A DNA stretch of 64,000 nucleotides, from positions 1 through 64,000 of the forward strand of contig NZ_JXQQ01000012.1 in the NCBI RefSeq assembly GCF_000834655.1, in the 5' to 3' direction. Under the pieces are notes generated by a model. That model saw only the letters and a list, made by a program, of their open reading frames with translations, ran no database searches and was not told where the DNA came from. Positions 1-8,363 of the stretch are shown piece after piece. Numbering within the stretch: the stretch's first letter is position 1; each line of letters opens with the position of its first letter. The stretch is from Variovorax paradoxus. GTDB lineage: Bacteria; Pseudomonadota; Gammaproteobacteria; Burkholderiales; Burkholderiaceae_C. A program made the position numbers and the translations under genes.

Positions 1-50
1 CTTTGAACAGCCGCTGCTGATGTTTGACAGGCCGCGAGCCCCCACCCCAG

Positions 51-71
51 CCCTCCCCCGGAAGGGGAGGG
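51..71. terminator. GC-rich hairpin upstream of the efflux operon
   Basis: An 8-bp perfect stem (CCCTCCCC at 51-58, GGGGAGGG at 64-71) closes a five-base loop. No T-run follows, so it may be a weak terminator of a gene left of the window or a dispersed intergenic palindrome. Confidence 0.35.
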
Positions 72-82
72 AGCGAAACCGA

Positions 83-111
83 AACTGTCAGAACTGTCAG
101 TTAACCGACAG
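83..111. promoter_or_regulatory. Putative response-regulator box of the efflux operon
   Basis: Two back-to-back copies of AACTGTCAG (83-91 and 92-100) are followed by TTAACCGACAG, so that CTGTC and GACAG form an inverted pair at 94-98 and 107-111. TGTCA/TGACA half-sites are typical of CopR/CusR/CzcR-type OmpR-family regulators. The box lies about 40 bp before the first gene of an operon that itself encodes such a regulator, so autoregulation is the likely role. This is inference from motif and position. Confidence 0.45.
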
Positions 112-148
112 CGAAGGGTTGGAACCGGGTTCTTAGAGTGAACCCACC

Positions 149-1639
149 ATGGTTCTCTCCCTTGTCCACTCCCCATCGCGCAGGGCGCTTGCACCGACAG
201 CCGTTGCCCTCGCCGCACTGCTGCTCGCCGGTTGCGCCGTCGGCCCCGACTACGTGCGGCCTTCCATGGACCTGCCGGTCGCCTACAAGGAAGCCGGCCC
301 TTGGAAGACCGCCACGCCGCAGCTGATCGACGCCGGCCACCCCTGGTGGGAGGCCTACGGCGACACCACGCTGAACGCGCTGGTCGTGCAGGCCAACGCC
401 GCCAACCAGAACATCCGCGTCGCCGAAGCCCAGTACCGCGAGGCGCAGGCGATAGCAGCCGCGGCGCATGCGGGCTTCTTTCCGACCGTGGGCCTCGACG
501 CAGGCGCCACCCGCGCCCAGACCAACAGCACCGGCGCCATCAAGCGCGCCAGCACCGACACGCTGGGCCTCGCGGCCAGCTGGGAGCCCGACCTCTGGGG
601 CGCCGTGCGCCGCTCGGTCGAGGCCGGCAATGCCGACGCACAGGCCAGTGCCGACGACCTGGCCGGCGCGCGCCTGAGCATCCAGACCACGCTCGCGCAG
701 GACTACCTGCAGATCCGCGTCATCGACCTGCAGCGCGACCTGTATGCCAGCACCACCGCGGCCTACGCCCGGGCGCTCGAACTCACGCAGCACCAGTACG
801 CCGCAGGCACGGTGCTGCGCTCCGACGTGGCGCTCGCGGAGAGCCAGCTCAAGACCGCCGAAGCGCAGGCCGTCGATCTCGAAGCGCAGCGCAGCCAGCT
901 CGAACATGCCGTCGCGGTGCTGACGGGGCAGGCGCCCGCATCGTTCACGCTCGCGCCGCTCGCTTCGTCCGCACAGGCGACACCCGCCTCGCTCTCGTCC
1001 ACCGCCGCGCTGCGCGTGCAGCTCCCGGTCACGCCCGCGGGCCTGCCTTCGGAACTGCTCGAGCGCCGCCCCGACATCGCGGGCGCCGAGCGCCGCGTGC
1101 AGGCGGCCAACGCCAACATCGGCGTGGCCAAGGCCGCGTATTACCCGCAGATCGTGCTGAGCGCCAGCGGCGGCTTCAGCGCCGGCAATCTCGCCTCGCT
1201 CTTCAACACGCCGAGCCGCGTGTGGTCGCTCGGCGCCGCGCTCGCGCAGACGGTGTTCGACGGGGGCCTGCGCAAGGCCCACACCGACCAGGCCGTGGCT
1301 GCCTACGACGCCTCGGTCGCTCAATACAAGCAGACCGTGCTCGGCGGCTTCCAGCAGGTCGAGGACAACCTCGCGGCGCTGCGCGTGCTCGACCGCGAAT
1401 CCACGCTGCAGGCGCAGGCCGTGCAGGCCTCGCAACTCGCAGAGCGCCTGGCGCTGAGCCAATACCGCGCCGGCACCGCCACGTACCTGAGCGTGGTCAC
1501 GGCGCAGCAGCTTTCGCTCACCAACCAGCGCACCGCCGCGCAGGTGCTCGGCCGCCAGCTTGCGGCCAGCGTCTCGCTGATCGCGGCCACCGGCGGCGGC
1601 TGGAGTGCTGCCGCTGCTGAAACGACTTCCGGAAATTGA
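149..1639 (+). CDS. RND efflux outer-membrane factor lipoprotein (OprM/NodT family)
   Basis: Outer-membrane channel component of a tripartite RND pump, 496 aa. The N-terminus has a signal peptide ending in the lipobox LLAGC (Cys29), followed by the family-typical AVGPDYVRP stretch. Two OEP repeats follow, with the characteristic LLERRPDIAGAERRVQAAN segment in the second half. It should assemble as a trimeric beta-barrel/alpha-barrel channel anchored by lipid. It is the first gene of a co-directional operon; the adaptor begins 4 bp after its stop. Placing the channel gene first is less common than adaptor-pump-channel. The substrate cannot be told from sequence; the linked metal-type regulator hints at metal or envelope-stress induction. 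Confidence 0.93.
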   Translation: MVLSLVHSPSRRALAPTAVALAALLLAGCAVGPDYVRPSMDLPVAYKEAGPWKTATPQLIDAGHPWWEAYGDTTLNALVVQANAANQNIRVAEAQYREAQAIAAAAHAGFFPTVGLDAGATRAQTNSTGAIKRASTDTLGLAASWEPDLWGAVRRSVEAGNADAQASADDLAGARLSIQTTLAQDYLQIRVIDLQRDLYASTTAAYARALELTQHQYAAGTVLRSDVALAESQLKTAEAQAVDLEAQRSQLEHAVAVLTGQAPASFTLAPLASSAQATPASLSSTAALRVQLPVTPAGLPSELLERRPDIAGAERRVQAANANIGVAKAAYYPQIVLSASGGFSAGNLASLFNTPSRVWSLGAALAQTVFDGGLRKAHTDQAVAAYDASVAQYKQTVLGGFQQVEDNLAALRVLDRESTLQAQAVQASQLAERLALSQYRAGTATYLSVVTAQQLSLTNQRTAAQVLGRQLAASVSLIAATGGGWSAAAAETTSGN

Positions 1640-1643
1640 TGCC

Positions 1644-2861
1644 ATGACGACGACCACAACCCAAGCTCCTCTTCAGCGCCGCTCGACCTGGGTCGCGGCC
1701 GCCACGCTCGTGATCGTGCTGGGCGGCGGCGCCTGGGCGCTCAACCACAACAACGCCTTCGGCGCCAAGCCCGAGGCACCGAAAACACCTCCCGTGCAGG
1801 TGACGACCGCGCGCGTCACGCCGCAGAACGTGCAGGTCTACCGCTCGGGCATCGGCACCGTCGCCTCGATGGCCACGGTCACCGTCAAGGCGCGCATCGA
1901 CGGGCAGCTCGACAAGGTCGGCTTCACCGAAGGGCAGGACGTGAAGGCCGGCCAACTGCTCGCGCAGCTGGACCCGCGCACGCTGCAGGCGCAGCTCGCG
2001 CAGGCGCAGGCGACCAAGGCGAAGGACGAGGCGCAACTGGCCAACGCGCGCGCGGACCTGAAGCGCTACACCACGTTGATCGCGCAGGACGCCGCCACGC
2101 AGCAGCAGGTCGATACGCAGAAGGCCCTCGTCAACCAGCTCGCCGCCACCGTGCAGACCGACGCCGCGCAGGTGCAGTACGCCGAGGTGCAACTGAGCTT
2201 CACCCGCATCGTCTCGCCGATGAACGGCCGCGTCGGCGCGCGGCTGGTGGACCCGGGCAACATCGTGCATGCGGCCGACGCCACCGGCCTGGTCGTCATC
2301 AACCAGATCGACCCGATCGCGGTGCAGTTCACGCTGCCCGAAGAGGCGGTACAGGACATCAACCGCGTGCAGCAGCAGAGCAACCAGCCGCTCGCGGTGG
2401 TGGCCTACGACCGCGCCGGCAACCAGATGCTGGGCGCCGGCAAGCTCATCCTGCTGAACAACCAGATCGACACCACCAACGGCACGGTGCAGCTCAAGGG
2501 CAGCTTCGCCAACCCGCAGCACACGCTGTGGCCCGGCCAGTACGTCAACGTGCGGCTGGACCTGGACCGCCGGCCCGATTCGCTCACCGTGCCCGCCGCC
2601 GCCGTGCAGCGCGGCCAGGACAGCACCTACATCTGGGTGGTCGATGCAGAGAACAAGGTCAGCAACGTGCCGGTGCATGTGCTGCAGATCGCCGACGGCG
2701 TGGCCGTGATCGACAAGGGCCTCGCAGCCGGCCAGCGCGTGGTGGTCGATGGGCAGTACAAGCTCAAGCCCGGCTCCAGCATCGTGGAGCCGCCGCCCGC
2801 CAGGAAGGCGGCCGCCGCCTCCACCACCAGCGGCACGACCCCCAGCGGGAGCGGCAATTGA
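1644..2861 (+). CDS. RND efflux periplasmic adaptor (membrane fusion protein, MdtA/AcrA type)
   Basis: Periplasmic adaptor joining pump and outer-membrane channel, 405 aa. An N-terminal hydrophobic segment (about residues 15-34) has no lipobox cysteine, so it is probably a signal anchor. Then come the lipoyl/barrel-sandwich halves around an alpha-helical hairpin rich in Gln/Ala (residues about 95-165), and the conserved FTRIVSPMNGRVGARLVDPG region. The start at 1644 (MTTTTT) is preferred over an upstream codon at 1605, which would overlap the outer-membrane gene. The C-terminal tail is low-complexity Ser/Thr/Gly. The stop overlaps the start of the pump gene, which indicates translational coupling. 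Confidence 0.93.
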   Translation: MTTTTTQAPLQRRSTWVAAATLVIVLGGGAWALNHNNAFGAKPEAPKTPPVQVTTARVTPQNVQVYRSGIGTVASMATVTVKARIDGQLDKVGFTEGQDVKAGQLLAQLDPRTLQAQLAQAQATKAKDEAQLANARADLKRYTTLIAQDAATQQQVDTQKALVNQLAATVQTDAAQVQYAEVQLSFTRIVSPMNGRVGARLVDPGNIVHAADATGLVVINQIDPIAVQFTLPEEAVQDINRVQQQSNQPLAVVAYDRAGNQMLGAGKLILLNNQIDTTNGTVQLKGSFANPQHTLWPGQYVNVRLDLDRRPDSLTVPAAAVQRGQDSTYIWVVDAENKVSNVPVHVLQIADGVAVIDKGLAAGQRVVVDGQYKLKPGSSIVEPPPARKAAAASTTSGTTPSGSGN

Positions 2862-5800
2862 GCATTTCCGCCGCCTTCATCAAGCGCCCGATCGGCACCA
2901 CGCTGCTGGCGCTCGCCATCCTGCTGGTCGGTGCGGCGGTATTTCCGCTGCTGCCGGTGGCGCCGCTGCCGCAGGTCGACTTTCCGACGATCCAGGTCTC
3001 GGCCAACCTGCCGGGCGCGAGCCCGGAGACCATGGCGTCCAACGTGGCGCAGCCGCTGGAGCGGCAGTTCTCGCTCATTGCCGGCCTGTCGCAGATGACC
3101 TCGACCAGCGGCCTGGGCTCCACGCAGATCACGCTGCAGTTCGACCTGGACCGCAGCATCGATGCCGCCGCGCTCGACGTGCAGGCGGCCATCAACGCCT
3201 CCACCGGCCAGCTGCCGGCCAACCTGCCGAGCCCGCCGACGTTCCGCAAGGTGAACCCGGCCGACTCGCCGATCCTGATCCTCTCGGTGCAATCGAAGAC
3301 GCTGCCGCTCACCGAGGTGAACGACTACGCCGACAACATCCTCGCGCAGCAGATCTCGCAGATCGCGGGCGTGGGCCTGGTGAACATCGGCGGTGCGCAG
3401 AAGCCCGCGGTGCGCGTGCAGCTCGACCCGACCAAGATGGCCGGGCTGGGCCTCAGCCTGGAGGACGTGCGCACCGTGCTCGCGTCGGCCACGGTGAACG
3501 CGCCCAAGGGCACGATCGACGGGCCGAACCAGAGCTTCACCGTCTACACCAACGACCAGCTGCTCAAGGCCCAGCCTTGGAACGACGTGCTGCTGGCCTA
3601 CCGCAACGGCGCGCCGATCCGCGTGCGCGACATCGGCGTGGCGGTCGACGGCCCCGAGAACGCGAAGATTGCCGGCTGGGCCTATGCCGGCGCCGCGGCG
3701 CCCGAGGGCAGCACCGTGCAGAACGGCCGCTCCATCGTGCTGGCCATCACCAAGCAGCCCGGCGCCAACGTGATCGAGACGGTGGACCGCATCAACGCCG
3801 CGATGCCGCGCCTGAAGGCGTCGATTCCGCCGACGGTCGAGGTCAACGCGATCATCGACCGCACCCAGACCATCCGCGCCTCGGTGAAGGACGTGGAGTT
3901 CACGCTGCTCCTGACCATCGCGCTGGTGGTGGCCGTGATCTTCGTGTTCCTGCGCAACGTGCCGGCCACGCTGATTCCGAGCGTGACGGTGCCGCTCGCG
4001 CTCCTGGGCACGGTGGCGGTGATGTACCTGCTGGGGTACAGCCTGGACAACCTCTCGCTCATGGCGCTCACCATCGCGGTCGGCTTCGTGGTGGACGACG
4101 CCATCGTGATGCTGGAGAACATCTACCGCTACGTGGAAGAGGGCATGTCGCCGCTGGAGGCCGCGTACAAGGGCGCGGGCGAAATCGGCTTCACGATCAT
4201 CTCGATCTCGGTGTCGCTCATCGCGGTGTTCATTCCGCTGCTGCTCATGGGCGGCATCGTGGGGCGGCTGTTCCGCGAGTTCGCGGTGACGGTCACGCTC
4301 ACCATCGTGGTGTCGGTGGTCATCTCGCTCACGCTCACGCCGATGCTGTGCTCGCGCTTCTTGAAGAACGAGCACGCCCGCCAGCACGGCCGGCTCTACC
4401 AGCTGTTCGAGCGCGGCTTCGACGCCATGCTCAATGGCTACAAGCGCGGGCTGCACGTGGTGCTCGATCACCAGTTCATCACGCTGATGGTCTTCATCGC
4501 CACGGTGGCGGCCACGGGCTTCCTGTTCATGGTCATTCCCAAGGGCTTCTTCCCGCAGCAGGACACGGGCTTCATCTCGGGCTTTGCCGAGTCGGCGCAG
4601 GACGCCTCGTTCGCCTCGATGAACGCCCGCATGCTCGAGCTGGCCAACGTGGTGCGCAAGGACCCCGACGTGACCGGCTTCGGCATGAACGGAAGTTCGT
4701 CGACCTACAACACCGGCAACTTCTTCATCAGCCTGAAACCCAAGGACGAGGGCCGCAGCGCGACCGCCGACGAGATCATCACGCGGCTGCGCCCGCAGCT
4801 GGCCAAGGTGCAGGGAGTGAACCTGTTCCTGCAGGCCGGGCAGGACATCCGCGTGGGCGGCCGGTCGTCGCGCACGCAATACCAGTACACGGTGACCGAC
4901 GCCAACCTGGACGAACTCAACACCTGGGCGCCCAAGCTGCTCGCGCGGTTCAGGGAGCTGCCCGAGATCACCGACCTCGCCTCGGACCAGCAGAACGCCG
5001 CCGCATCGGCCGTGCTCACGATCGACCGCGACCGGGCATCGAGCTTCGGCATTTCGCCCGCGACCATCGACGCGACGCTCTACGACGCGATCGGCCAGCG
5101 GCAGGTGGCGCAGTACTTCACCCAGCTCAACAGCTACCACGTGGTGCTGGAGGTCACGCCCGCGCTGCAGCAGGACCCGGCACTCTTCAGCAAGCTCTAC
5201 CTCACCTCGCCGCTCACCGGCCAGCAGGTGCCGCTGTCGACCTTCGTGAAGGTGGACACCAGCAGGACCGCGTACCTCTCGATCAGCCACCAGGGCCAGT
5301 TCCCGGCGGTGACGATCTCGTTCAACCTTGCGCCGGGCCATGCGCTGGGCGATGCGGTGAATGCCATCAACAAGGCGCAGGCCGACATGGGCCTGCCGCA
5401 ATCGCTCAGCGGTTCGTTCCAGGGCACGGCGCAGGCCTTCCAGGACTCGCTCTCGTCGCAGCCCTACCTCATTGCCGCGGCGCTGGTGGCGGTGTACATC
5501 GTGCTGGGCCTCCTGTACGAGAGCTACATCCACCCGCTCACGATTCTCTCGACGCTGCCCTCGGCCGGGGTGGGGGCGCTGCTGATCCTCATGGCGGGGG
5601 GCTACGACCTCAGCGTGATCGCGCTCATCGGCATCATCCTGCTCATCGGCATCGTGAAGAAGAACGGGATCATGATGATCGACTTCGCGCTCAAGGCCGA
5701 GCGCGAGCAGGGCATGGCGCCGCAGGAGGCGATCTACCAGGCGTGCCTGTTGCGCTTCCGCCCGATCATGATGACGACGATGTGCGCGCTGCTCTCGGGC

Positions 5801-6034
5801 CTGCCGCTGATGCTGGGCCACGGCTCGGGCTCGGAGCTGCGCCGGCCGCTGGGCTACGCGATGGTCGGCGGGCTGATACTCTCGCAGGCACTCACGCTGT
5901 TCACCACGCCGGTGGTCTACCTGTACCTGGACCGCGCCCACTACTGGTACCTGCGCCGCAAGGAAGCGCGCAAGGCCCGCAAGGCGGAAGCCAAGGGGCA
6001 AGAGACCCCGCCGGTGGCCGAAGCGCACGGCTGA
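2858..6034 (+). CDS. RND multidrug efflux permease (MdtB/MuxB-like)
   Basis: Inner-membrane proton-driven RND pump, 1058 aa, close to the usual 1030-1050. The probable start is TTG at 2858, overlapping the adaptor's TGA (TTGA) and giving the family-typical N-terminus MSISAAFIKRPIGTTLLA. Visible hallmarks are the first transmembrane helix with the PLLPVAPLPQVDFPTI segment, the TM4 motif GFVVDDAIVMLENIYR with the paired proton-relay aspartates, and the late GIVKKNGIMMIDFAL motif. No ATG is available near the expected N-terminus, so the TTG call is fairly firm. Sequence character is closer to MdtB/MdtC/MuxB drug pumps than to CzcA/CusA metal pumps, although the linked two-component system resembles metal sensors. 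Confidence 0.94.
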   Translation: MSISAAFIKRPIGTTLLALAILLVGAAVFPLLPVAPLPQVDFPTIQVSANLPGASPETMASNVAQPLERQFSLIAGLSQMTSTSGLGSTQITLQFDLDRSIDAAALDVQAAINASTGQLPANLPSPPTFRKVNPADSPILILSVQSKTLPLTEVNDYADNILAQQISQIAGVGLVNIGGAQKPAVRVQLDPTKMAGLGLSLEDVRTVLASATVNAPKGTIDGPNQSFTVYTNDQLLKAQPWNDVLLAYRNGAPIRVRDIGVAVDGPENAKIAGWAYAGAAAPEGSTVQNGRSIVLAITKQPGANVIETVDRINAAMPRLKASIPPTVEVNAIIDRTQTIRASVKDVEFTLLLTIALVVAVIFVFLRNVPATLIPSVTVPLALLGTVAVMYLLGYSLDNLSLMALTIAVGFVVDDAIVMLENIYRYVEEGMSPLEAAYKGAGEIGFTIISISVSLIAVFIPLLLMGGIVGRLFREFAVTVTLTIVVSVVISLTLTPMLCSRFLKNEHARQHGRLYQLFERGFDAMLNGYKRGLHVVLDHQFITLMVFIATVAATGFLFMVIPKGFFPQQDTGFISGFAESAQDASFASMNARMLELANVVRKDPDVTGFGMNGSSSTYNTGNFFISLKPKDEGRSATADEIITRLRPQLAKVQGVNLFLQAGQDIRVGGRSSRTQYQYTVTDANLDELNTWAPKLLARFRELPEITDLASDQQNAAASAVLTIDRDRASSFGISPATIDATLYDAIGQRQVAQYFTQLNSYHVVLEVTPALQQDPALFSKLYLTSPLTGQQVPLSTFVKVDTSRTAYLSISHQGQFPAVTISFNLAPGHALGDAVNAINKAQADMGLPQSLSGSFQGTAQAFQDSLSSQPYLIAAALVAVYIVLGLLYESYIHPLTILSTLPSAGVGALLILMAGGYDLSVIALIGIILLIGIVKKNGIMMIDFALKAEREQGMAPQEAIYQACLLRFRPIMMTTMCALLSGLPLMLGHGSGSELRRPLGYAMVGGLILSQALTLFTTPVVYLYLDRAHYWYLRRKEARKARKAEAKGQETPPVAEAHG

Positions 6035-6063
6035 GTGCCCGCCACATGGAGCGAGACAAGCAC

Positions 6064-6783
6064 ATGAAGATCCTGATTGTCGAAGACGAGCTGAGAACCG
6101 CGGACTACCTCTCCAAGGGGCTGACCGAGCAGGGCTGCACCGTCGACATGGCGCACAACGGCATCGACGGCCAGCACCTGGCGCTCACGCACGAATACGA
6201 CGTGATCGTGCTGGACGTCATGCTGCCGGGGCAGGACGGCTTCGCGGTGCTGCGGGCGCTGCGCGCCGTCAAGGAAACGCCGGTCATCATGCTCACCGCG
6301 CGCGACCGCGTCGAAGACCGCATCAAGGGCCTGCACGAAGGCGCGGACGACTACCTCATCAAGCCCTTCTCGTTCCTCGAACTGCTCGCCCGCCTGCAGG
6401 CGCTCAACCGCCGCGGGCGCAAGCAGGAGCCCGTGCAAATGCGCATCGCCAACCTGCAGATCGACCTGCTCGCGCGCAAGGCGTTTCGAGGCACGACGCG
6501 CATCGACCTCACAGCCAAGGAGTTCGCGCTGCTCGCGGTGCTGGCGCGCCGCCAGGGCGAAATCCTTTCCAAGACCGCCATCGCCGAGCTGGTGTGGGAC
6601 ATGAACTTCGACAGCAACACCAACGTGGTCGAGGTGGCCATCAAGCGGCTGCGCGACAAGATCGATGCGCCCTTCAGCCCCAAGGTGCTGCACACCATCC
6701 GCGGCATGGGCTACGTGATGGAACTGCGAGACGCCCCGGCAGGCGGCGAGAGCGAAGCGCAAGGGGAGGGCGGCGCCCCGTGA
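6064..6783 (+). CDS. OmpR-family response regulator (CusR/IrlR/CzcR type)
   Basis: DNA-binding response regulator of 239 aa. The receiver domain holds the acidic pair near E7-D8, the phospho-acceptor D51 (VIVLDVMLPG), T78 and K100 (LIKPFS). A winged-helix effector domain follows from about residue 125, with the typical NVVEVAIKRLRDKID recognition region. It most resembles heavy-metal regulators of the CusR/CopR class. The start at 6064 is chosen from the invariant MKILIVEDE; an in-frame ATG at 6046 would add six residues. The stop overlaps the kinase start (GTGA). It probably controls the preceding pump genes and itself through the repeats near 83-111. Confidence 0.92.
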   Translation: MKILIVEDELRTADYLSKGLTEQGCTVDMAHNGIDGQHLALTHEYDVIVLDVMLPGQDGFAVLRALRAVKETPVIMLTARDRVEDRIKGLHEGADDYLIKPFSFLELLARLQALNRRGRKQEPVQMRIANLQIDLLARKAFRGTTRIDLTAKEFALLAVLARRQGEILSKTAIAELVWDMNFDSNTNVVEVAIKRLRDKIDAPFSPKVLHTIRGMGYVMELRDAPAGGESEAQGEGGAP

Positions 6784-8165
6784 AGCTCGCCAAGGGCTCC
6801 ATCGCCGCGCGGCTGGTGGCGATGTTCGCGGTGGCGGCGCTCGCCACCTTCGCGCTCATCGGCGCCGCGCTGCACGGCGTGCTCGCGCGCGAGCTGGAGC
6901 GCCACCAGTACGAGGAGCTCGACACCACCGTCAAGAGCCTGCAGTTCTGGATCCAGGCCATCGGCACGCCCGAGCGCTGGTCGCGCGTGCAGGCCCGCAT
7001 GGACGCGCTCACGCCCGAGGACGGCAGCGTGCGCTTCTGGGTGCTGAGCGACGACCCGCGCTTCCAGTACGGCAAGGGCCTCGCCGAAATCGACGGCCTC
7101 ACCCGCGAGGCCAACGGCCGCAGCACCGACATCGTCTTGCCGGGGCAGGAGCGGCCGTTCCGCACGCTGTCGGTCCACATACCGCCGTTCGAGAGCCGGC
7201 CGGCGGTGCGGCTCATCGTGGGGCGCAACTCGGAGCCCTACGAGCGCACCCGCGAGACCTTCCTGACCGCGCTGCTCGCGCTCGGGCTGGGCGGCGTGCT
7301 GGTGGTGGCGCTCGCGGGCTACTGGATCGCGCGCCTCGGGCTGCGGCCGCTGGAGCGCCTGTCGGGCGAGGCGCAGGCGCTTCGGCCCAAGACGCTGTCG
7401 CAGCGCCTGCAGACCACGGCGCTGCCGGTCGAACTCTCGGCGCTCGCCGAGGCCTTCAACGGCGCGCTCGCCCGGCTCGAAGAGGCGTACGGCCAGCTGG
7501 AGGCCTTCAACGCCGACGTGGCGCACGAGCTGCGCACGCCGCTGGCCAACCTCATCGGCAGCACGCAGGTCGCGCTCTCGCGCCAGCGCAGCGCGGGCGA
7601 TTTCGAGGAGGTGCTGCAGGCCAACCTCGAAGACCTGGAGCGGCTGCGCTCCATCGTCAACGACATGCTCTTTCTCGCGCGGGCCGACCGCGGCGAGGTG
7701 GCCACCGGCCTCGTGCTCACGCCCGTGGCAGAGGAGGTGCGCAAGACCATCGACTTCTTCGAGTTCGTGCTCGACGAGAGCGGCTCGCAGGTCGGCATCG
7801 CGGGCGACGTGCAGGCCGAGGCGCGGCTGGAGAGCGCGCTGTTCCGCCGCGCCATGTCGAACCTGCTGCAGAACGCCATCGAGCACTCGCAGCCGGGCGC
7901 GCAGATCACCGTCACGCTGCGGGAGGAACCCGAGGCGACATGGATCGCCGTGTCGAACCCCGGCGCGGCCATCGGCGAGCTGCACCTGCAGCACCTGTTC
8001 GATCGCTTCTACCGCGTGGACGCTTCGCGCAACGACAGCGGCGAGCACCACGGCCACGGCCTGGGCCTGGCCATCGTGAAGGCTGTGGCCAGCATGCATG
8101 GCGGGCAGGTCAGCGCTTCGAGCGAAGGCGGGGTGAACACCTTCGCTTTCAGCGTTGCACGCTGA
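6780..8165 (+). CDS. Heavy-metal-type sensor histidine kinase (CusS-like)
   Basis: Membrane sensor kinase of 461 aa that should phosphorylate the upstream regulator. The start is GTG at 6780, overlapping the regulator stop, with a purine-rich AAGGGGAGGG ribosome site. It has two transmembrane helices (about 12-34 and 160-182) flanking a roughly 125-residue periplasmic sensor, then HAMP, the H-box VAHELRTPLANLIG with the phosphorylated histidine near residue 249, the N-box NLLQNAIEHS, and the ATP-lid motif GHGLGLAIVKAV. The periplasmic part lacks obvious His/Met metal clusters, so a true metal ligand is uncertain. Confidence 0.92.
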   Translation: MKLAKGSIAARLVAMFAVAALATFALIGAALHGVLARELERHQYEELDTTVKSLQFWIQAIGTPERWSRVQARMDALTPEDGSVRFWVLSDDPRFQYGKGLAEIDGLTREANGRSTDIVLPGQERPFRTLSVHIPPFESRPAVRLIVGRNSEPYERTRETFLTALLALGLGGVLVVALAGYWIARLGLRPLERLSGEAQALRPKTLSQRLQTTALPVELSALAEAFNGALARLEEAYGQLEAFNADVAHELRTPLANLIGSTQVALSRQRSAGDFEEVLQANLEDLERLRSIVNDMLFLARADRGEVATGLVLTPVAEEVRKTIDFFEFVLDESGSQVGIAGDVQAEARLESALFRRAMSNLLQNAIEHSQPGAQITVTLREEPEATWIAVSNPGAAIGELHLQHLFDRFYRVDASRNDSGEHHGHGLGLAIVKAVASMHGGQVSASSEGGVNTFAFSVAR

Positions 8166-8167
8166 CT

Positions 8168-8266
8168 CCCCCAGGCTTGCCCTCTTCGCGTGGCCGCCAA
8201 CCCCCTCACCGGGGTCGATACCAGCGGCCCGGCAGGGCCGGTTCCGCGGTATCCCGGGAATGCCCG
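8168..8266 (+). repeat. Dispersed ~99-bp intergenic repeat, copy 1
   Basis: This segment begins CCCCCAGGCT and ends around GGTTCCGCGGTATCCC. It aligns over its whole length, with scattered mismatches and small gaps, to the reverse complement of 52983-53081. Both copies contain CCCCCT..CCGGGG and a GCGGCC..GCCGGTTCCGCGGTA core, so each can fold into GC-rich hairpins. Both lie between genes. It looks like a dispersed repeat family, REP/MITE-like in behaviour, rather than a gene. Confidence 0.7.
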
Positions 8267-8363
8267 TCGGGCGATACGTTCTTGGGCCATGCCGGACAAT
8301 CGGGGTTCGCATGAACCCCGCTCCCACCCCGCAATTGCTTCGCGCATCGACCGAAAGGCTGGC

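Noticed and set aside
2627..6028. Very long minus-strand open frame opposite the RND pump (over 1100 codons)
   Set aside because: It is antisense to an unmistakable RND permease, is dominated by Arg/His/Gly/Glu without domain motifs, and is the expected by-product of extreme GC3 bias.
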